Shown here in pieces: positions 27,037 through 64,000 of a stretch of 64,000 bases of DNA; position 1 is the first letter of the stretch, and each line of letters begins with the position of its first letter. This DNA comes from Amorphochlora amoebiformis (taxonomy: Eukaryota; Cercozoa; Chlorarachniophyceae), in assembly GCA_054601695.1 (NCBI GenBank), contig BAAHQB010000047.1, forward strand, positions 186,001 to 250,000, given 5' to 3'. A program made the translations under genes and the position numbers. The notes under the pieces were generated by a model that was not told where the DNA came from, did no database searches, and was given only the letters and a program-made list of their open reading frames with translations.

Positions 27037-27206
27037 TTTTGTATGTTTTACACATACACATATATAATAGATACATATATACAAATATATATATATATAT
27101 ATATATTGTGTTGGAGCAAATATATATATATATATATATATGTGTATATATGTATGTATGTATATATATATGTATATATATACATTTATACATACACTCA
27201 TATAAT

Positions 27207-27420
27207 ATTGTGTTAGAGCAACAACATACACATCATGACACTACAACAGTATACAACTCGACGAGTAGACTTCAATTCAGAATAGAAACATAGCCAAAAC
27301 ATATGCTCGAGATTTGTGGAGATCCCAGAGATTGCTAGAGATCATATAATCCGGTACTACTCGCTACTATCCGGTACTAGCGGGTAGAAAACTAGGCAAA
27401 AATAAGCAGAAACTCACCTT
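27207..27420 (+). mobile_element. Partial MITE-like element, copy 4
   Basis: Begins TTGTGTTAGAGCAAC, resembling the TTGTTAAAGCAAC end at 49484. It contains GGAGATCCCAGAGATTGCT and CCGGTACTA/CCGGTACTAGCGGGT blocks of the same family. The right end is not definable. A fragment of the same end (ATTGTGTTGGAGCAA) occurs at 27105. Confidence 0.6.
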
Positions 27421-27454
27421 TTGAGGGCTGATCCTCTTCCTATCTCCTTCTCAG

Positions 27455-27500
27455 ACGACCCAGATGCTTTTAGACCTCGAACACGCATTCTATATCTGTC

Positions 27501-27567
<67 letters not shown>

Positions 27568-28096
27568 TGTATGTATTGTGTATGATAATAATAATATCCT
27601 TGTCTGTGGACCCATGTCTTCAGAGATCGATGTATGTCTTTGTTTTACATACACATATATGCATATATTTGTGCGTTATACATATAGATATATACAGATA
27701 TATACATTTACAAATATATGTATACAATATCTTTATCTTTACGCGTTTGTTTGATAGACACTGTGTACATCAACAAAGAAACAAGCACACTCATACAAAC
27801 ACACATAAAATCAAAACTCTCACATCCAACTGTCCGTCGGCTGTCCCACCTCCCCCTTGATTCCTCGCCCTCCCCCTCCGTTTTCTCCTTTCTCCCCAGG
27901 TCTTCCCGACATTAAAATTATAAATTCGGCAATCAGGAAGACGAGGGCCCCAACGCGTACCCTCCTTCGCCGCATCGTCCGCGGGGATGAGTCGGGACCC
28001 AACGGAATCCACGGAACCCAACGGAACCCAATAAAAATATCGCGTTTCTGGCAGTCCCGGGATTCAGAATACCACCCGCGATTTAGGTTTGCGTGA
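27455..28096 (+). CDS. 3' part of a plus-strand gene, product unknown
   Basis: Two coding stretches. The first starts after the acceptor CTCCTTCTCAG (27454) and reads TTQMLLDLEHAFYICP. Oddly, it stays open through a (TA)n tract to DNNNILVCGPMSSEID before GTATGT (27631), with no AG acceptor after the TA. The terminal exon, 27900-28096, follows TTTCTCCCCAG and reads LPDIKIINSAIRKTRAP, then TRTLLRRIVRGDESGPNG and a basic end, to TGA. Phases of the two pieces (0 versus 1) do not match, so an exon is missing. Local GC content is unusually high. Family not recognised. Confidence 0.4.
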
Positions 28097-28652
28097 GAGG
28101 ACACGTGCGGGACATTCGGCCGGATGCCGGCACAGGTGCGGAGCCGTGGGTATTTTGGGGGCCATTGATGAGGAGAAGGAGAGTCTAACGGAAAAAAGGG
28201 GGAGAAAGACATCTTTATCGAGAGAGAGAGAAGAAAGGGAGTGCCTGGGGGGCGGGGGGGGGGGGGGAGTAATGGGATGGCGGGACATGTTTCTTGCTGG
28301 GAGTGGGGTATATATTTCCTTGTATTTGTAAATATGTGTGTTTTTGTGCATGCGGTTGTATTTGTATATTCACTTGGCGAATATATGCGTTGGTGTAGGA
28401 AAGTATACAACTTTTAACCGCGACATACATGTACACACATACATAAATATATGTTTTCATATGTGCATATTGGTGGGAATACAGGGTTTGTTGAAGATAC
28501 TGCAGCTTGGAGTTCTATTTACGTCGGGTAAATCTGAATTAATTTTTCGGCTCTTTTTGAAACTAGAATTGTTGCATTTCATGAATTAAGGGTGTCTGAA
28601 AGCTGTATAGATGCACCTATGTATATACATGTAACACACACACACACACACG

Positions 28653-28691
<39 letters not shown>

Positions 28692-28709
28692 TATATATGT
28701 ATATATGTA

Positions 28710-28785
<76 letters not shown>

Positions 28786-28791
28786 CATATG

Positions 28792-28841
<50 letters not shown>

Positions 28842-28916
28842 ATATATATATATATATATGTGTGTATATATATATATATGTATGTGTGCGTGTGTAACAC
28901 ACACACACACACACAC

Positions 28917-28994
<78 letters not shown>

Positions 28995-29038
28995 ATATAT
29001 ATATGTATATAAATATATGTATATATATGTAATATATA

Positions 29039-29128
<90 letters not shown>

Positions 29129-29152
29129 TATATATATAGATGTATATATATG

Positions 29153-29183
<31 letters not shown>

Positions 29184-29200
29184 TATATACATATTATGTA

Positions 29201-29231
<31 letters not shown>

Positions 29232-29247
29232 CATAAAAATATATATA

Positions 29248-29331
<84 letters not shown>

Positions 29332-29441
29332 GTATATGTTCATTAGGTATACATTATATATCCAAATATATATATATATATATATATAATATATATTATA
29401 TATTATATATTCATTAGATATACATTATATATCCAAATGTA

Positions 29442-29516
<75 letters not shown>

Positions 29517-29546
29517 TACGTAGGCTTGGTGTCAGGTAAAAATAGC
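28097..29546. repeat. GC-rich shoulder with poly-G, then a TA/TG microsatellite block
   Basis: 28097-28310 is GC- and purine-rich, with a 14-G run near 28254-28267 broken by a single C upstream. 28630-29510 is nearly continuous TA with CACACA/GTGTGT islands. Another weak exon-like stretch (28485-28527, AG before, GTAAAT after) is not called. The helicase gene starts just to the right. Confidence 0.7.
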
Positions 29547-45908
<16,362 letters not shown>

Positions 45909-46475
45909 TACGAAAAGGGGGCCATTAATCCGGGAGGGGGACCGATTAAACAAGCATGGGCTTCCAAAATCATTGATTCGAATTTGAGATCTTATCGAGT
46001 AGAAGATTCTAGGATTATTCACTGAAGTTCAACGATCTAGACTAGTAGATGATGACACTAGATCTAGAGATGTAGCGGGGTATCCGTAGTACGTCACTAG
46101 TCTAGTAGTACTAGGATAGGCCGCAGTATGAAAGTATGTCTAGTTTGTCTATCTCAAGATCTTGTTCATCTAGAGATTAACTAGTTAATTAAAACGGTTA
46201 GGTCGATGTACACACGTACGTCTAGACGTTGGCGAAGTATCTAGAAACTCGAGAAATTCTAGAACTCTCTACTAGTCTAGACTCTAGTCACTTTCCGTGA
46301 ATATATCGTGTGTCTATAGCCAGATAGCATGATAACTTATCCAGTTATGATGGCAAGATCTGGATAATCTATGATGATAATTTCGCATTAAGTTACATTG
46401 CAGCACTATTCTGCAATCATGAATTTCAGGACAGAATACTGCTATGGACAGTTAATATCGAATCTAGTTCTAGTG
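45909..46475. other. Intergenic DNA between convergent genes, CTAG-rich
   Basis: 3' flank of the helicase: GGACCGATTAA occurs twice (45899, 45939) and GGGGGCCATTAATCC once. 46030-46300 has many CTAG, TCTAGA and ACTAGT motifs. No polyadenylation signal stands out and no coding signal is visible. Both flanking genes end in TAA facing each other. Confidence 0.6.
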
Positions 46476-55543
<9,068 letters not shown>

Positions 55544-55559
55544 CTATATATGTACACAC

Positions 55560-55646
<87 letters not shown>

Positions 55647-56049
55647 TGTATATGTGTGTGTGTGTATATGTATGTATATTATATACGTGTATATATATAT
55701 ATATATATATAAATATATATATATATATGTATTATATACCTGGTTTCTTTAGGATGGACCTGAGCTTTCTTTGTGCCGCGGGAGACGCAAGCGAATGGAA
55801 CAAAAACTGAAAATACCTGCGTATATGCGTAAACTATAATGTATACTGAAAACACACAATCATATATATATCTTTTTTAGGTATATATATATATATATTC
55901 ATATTATATATATAAATGTATATATATATATATATCTATATATATGTACACACATATATGTTCATATATCTATATGTGAATGTATTATTTGTGAAAGCGA
56001 GTAATGTAAGATAACCAAAACACACACACGCACACATAAAATAGGTATA

Positions 56050-56099
<50 letters not shown>

Positions 56100-56124
56100 A
56101 CATATTTATATACACACACATACA

Positions 56125-56172
<48 letters not shown>

Positions 56173-56360
56173 TATATGTGTATATATATACATTATTACG
56201 TAAGTAATCCTGTAGAACTTATAAACTTGGGGTTATAATCCGTATCTATACCATAAATATGTGTATATATGTATGTGTGTGCACATGTATAAAAATACAT
56301 ACATCAGGTATATACCACACGTATATATATATACACGCATATATATATATATATATATAC

Positions 56361-56391
<31 letters not shown>

Positions 56392-56470
56392 CATACATAT
56401 GTATATACACATGTATAAAAATACATTCATCAGGTATATACCACACATACACATACATACACACACACAC

Positions 56471-56505
<35 letters not shown>

Positions 56506-57000
56506 TGTATATGTACATGTATAAAATACATACATTACATATATACCGCACACATATATATTTTTATATGTAAAAGTATAACCCTAATATATATATATAT
56601 GTATGTGTATATGTATGTTTGTATATGTATATATGTATATAGATGCATCTATATGTATATACACATATGTATACACATACACATATATATATATACATAT
56701 ATGTATATGCACACACACATATACACATGTACACATATATACATATGCATATTAACATATACATATATATGTATATATATCTATATATATATATATATAT
56801 ATTTATTCTATAATATATATTATTTACATATATATATATATATATACATATATATACGTGTATACATACATACATATGTGTATATATATATATAGATATA
56901 TTATATATATATATATACATATACTTACATATATATATATACACATGGATACATCAAATTAGATTATCAGCATAAATTAAAAACTTGTCAGGTAAATGAT
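55544..57000. repeat. TA/TG microsatellites with one ambiguous exon-like island
   Basis: Mostly (TA)n with ACACAC islands. 56259-56330 and 56405-56460 share GTATAAAAATACAT(T/A)CATCA and ACCACAC, a tandem duplication. The island 55755-55830 is open on both strands: plus reads [18 protein letters not shown] to TAA after a TTTCTTTAG acceptor; minus reads [13 protein letters not shown] between TTTTCAG and GTCCAT, in phase with exon 55543. Not resolved. Confidence 0.5.
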
Positions 57001-57010
57001 TAGGGTTAAA

Positions 57011-57257
57011 ATTAGTTTCTGTCTTTACTCGCCAAGAGCTCTTACAAGAGGCTCCAGATTGCTGTTCAGATCCCTATGGATTAACTTATGAGATATTAAA
57101 AGAGTGCGGGTATGGATGAGTTAGGGTTTCTTCAACTGGCGGCTACGTTGGGGTACGAAATATTCAGTAGGTTTTTTATAATTTCGGGATTCGGGTTCGG
57201 ATAGGCGCTTTACTTGTGTCTTTCGTATCCTTTGCGGCGGAGGGCTGAGTTTTGCAT
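57011..57257 (+). CDS. Exon cluster of an unrecognised plus-strand gene (candidate)
   Basis: After CTCGCCAAG an exon-like stretch reads [18 protein letters not shown] then ILKECG, to GTATGG (57110). Next, [19 protein letters not shown] is open before GTTTTT, and a last stretch after TTCGGATAG reads [17 protein letters not shown] to TAA (57255-57257). The step from the first to the second stretch is out of phase unless a 15-nt intron is accepted. Parts are also open on the minus strand. Moderate coding impression only. Confidence 0.3.
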
Positions 57258-58600
<1,343 letters not shown>

Positions 58601-58604
58601 GACC

Positions 58605-58815
58605 AAAGATAAAGAGGAAAAGTTCGAAAGAGCCTCAGAAAGAGCGAGAGAGAGCGCTCAAAAAAGAACTAGAGAGAGAGCTCTAGAAAGAGCGAGAGGG
58701 ATAGAGAGAGAGCGCTCCAGAAGGAGCGAGAGAGAGCGCTCCAGAAAGAGCGAGAAAAAGCGCTCCAGAAAGAGCGAGAGAGAGCGCTCCAGAAAGAGCT
58801 CGAGCTCGAGAAACA
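58605..58815. repeat. GA-rich 24-bp minisatellite with AGCGCT cores
   Basis: Unit GCGCTCCAGAAAGAGCGAGA plus four purines, repeated about five times (imperfect on the left, near exact 58733-58800), ending AGCTCGAGCTCGAG. Alternating self-complementary GAGCGCTC cores could form repeated hairpins. Confidence 0.85.
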
Positions 58816-59334
58816 TCTCACTGTCAGTCAAAGTGATGCGCAGGTTAATGCTTGGGTTACATAGATAACCTTGGCGACTTTTCTGTTCTCAAAATTTAAA
58901 AGTGCGGTAATGAGGGTCGCGATCATCTTGTGGTTAGGGAAAGAGTTAGGGTTGAGGCTAAGTTAAGGTTAGGGTTGGTTACCGCTAGGATAAGTTGTGG
59001 ATAGTTGGGGTGAGTTTGGTTTAGTTTGATTGTAGGGTTAAATTGGATTCTAAGCTAAGTGGGGTACGTTAAGGTTAGGATTTTTATGGATTTTATACTT
59101 GCAGGGTCTCGTGATAAGCTTCTGGAAGCTTCTTGAGAGTCTGGATATATTCCATGTATGTGAGTATATATGTGGATATCCATGTAAACATATATATATA
59201 TATCATCTATACCCACATATACACACACATATGTCATACACATACATAAATACATACATAAACATCCCAACCATACAGACTTCTCAAAGACAGCCCATAT
59301 CTTATCACCCTGCCCAGCCTCAACCCCAACCCTT
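58816..59334. other. Telomere-like degenerate stretch and unassigned unique DNA
   Basis: 58930-59090 holds scattered GTTAGGG/GGTTAGGATT motifs. 59104-59155 looks exon-like on the plus strand (GLVISFWKLLESLDIFH between TTGCAG and GTATGT) and is also open on the minus strand; the strand is undecided. 59255-59334 is open on minus (VGVEAGQGDKIWAVF). Confidence 0.35.
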
Positions 59335-62154
<2,820 letters not shown>

Positions 62155-62224
62155 ACCTGGTATACATATTATACATTAATACATAATATACATTAATGCA
62201 TCTTCAAAAAATATATACATATAC

Positions 62225-62276
<52 letters not shown>

Positions 62277-62395
62277 ATACATCTCTCTCTCTCTCTCTCT
62301 ATATATATATACATATATATACATACATACATATATATTTTTATATACGTAGAAACTCATTCTGAACACCCCTTTTAACCCTTCCCTAAACCGTT

Positions 62396-63139
<744 letters not shown>

Positions 63140-63175
63140 CTGTGTACACATATATAATAATATAATATATATATT

Positions 63176-63272
<97 letters not shown>

Positions 63273-63308
63273 TATGTATCTATATATAATATATATATAT
63301 ATACATTT

Positions 63309-63358
<50 letters not shown>

Positions 63359-63359
63359 T

Positions 63360-63403
<44 letters not shown>

Positions 63404-63429
63404 TGTAGATATAACTATATCACATATTT

Positions 63430-63471
<42 letters not shown>

Positions 63472-63690
63472 CATCGGTATATGATCATATGATTTGATAA
63501 TATACATACACACACCATCTATATATATATATATAGGTAAATGTCTATATATGTAAATATATATACACCTATATATACATATATATTTCTCTATATATAT
63601 ATATATATAGAGAGATGCAATATTCATGTACACATATAAAGCAAAAATATATATTTCACATACGTATATACAAATATATACACACATATA

Positions 63691-63731
<41 letters not shown>

Positions 63732-63747
63732 TGTTACATCATTTACA

Positions 63748-63796
<49 letters not shown>

Positions 63797-64000
63797 ATAC
63801 AATGTATATATCTATATGTATATACATAGAGTTTTGTGAACATGTGAACTGCAGAGATCATGACGTAAAAATAGACAAATAATGCACAATTATGTATTAA
63901 AACATATTTGTGAGTTTACATGAACATACTAAACCAATTCCCATCCAGACATAGGCAAACCAATTCCAATAAAGAGACGAGAACCAAACGTAAATGTTCG
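63140..64000. repeat. TA microsatellites, then short unique end
   Basis: 63160-63800 is mostly (TA)n. 63830-64000 is AT-rich unique DNA with AAACCAATTCC at 63933 and 63958. No exon seen. Confidence 0.7.

Noticed and set aside
27820-28410. Minus-strand 196-codon Pro-rich ORF
   Set aside because: Antisense to the plus-strand terminal exon 27900-28096 and extended by GC- and CT-rich DNA; no motif.

Overview
This is nuclear DNA of a eukaryote, probably a unicellular protist. Coding islands are flanked by GT/AG splice sites whose reading phases agree from one island to the next. Between them lie long (TA)n tracts, CT/GA tracts and interstitial TTAGGG/CCCTAA arrays in both orientations. I see no operons, Shine-Dalgarno sites, rRNA, tRNA or CRISPR. 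The TTAGGG repeat argues against land plants (TTTAGGG) but does not identify the organism.

Most long ORFs are artefacts: (TA)n translates as Ile-Tyr, CT tracts as Ser-Leu and telomeric arrays as Leu-Gly or Leu-Thr. The real genes are made of very short exons (often 20-90 nt). I rebuilt them by hand from splice sites, phase agreement and protein motifs.

Layout: 1-1200, polypyrimidine DNA. 4108-9201 (-), an unusual large gene with long exons: an N-terminal domain, acidic and basic linkers, a ParB-like DGNHR domain and a circularly permuted DNA methyltransferase. A zinc-ribbon reading lies just past its stop. 10223-12398, a hAT transposon with an 8-bp target duplication, carrying the C-terminal half of a transposase. 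12657-about 26879 (-), an unrecognised gene with at least 16 exons. 27455-28096 (+), the end of another gene. 29547-45908 (+), a complete 27-exon DEAD-box RNA helicase of about 555 residues with a mitochondrial-type presequence; its closest recalled relative is plant RH22. 46476-55543 (-), a Ser/Pro-rich coiled-coil protein gene with at least 20 exons, convergent with the helicase. 59335-62154 (-), a small 7-exon gene. 62396-63139 (-), the 3' end of another gene.

The genes do not form a pathway. The striking features are architectural: introns built of TA and telomere-type repeats, telomeric C-strand arrays abutting splice acceptors, tandem copies of exon edges inside introns, introns of 18-41 nt beside kilobase introns, MITEs inserted in TA tracts, and the ParB-methyltransferase gene whose exon sizes differ from all its neighbours.
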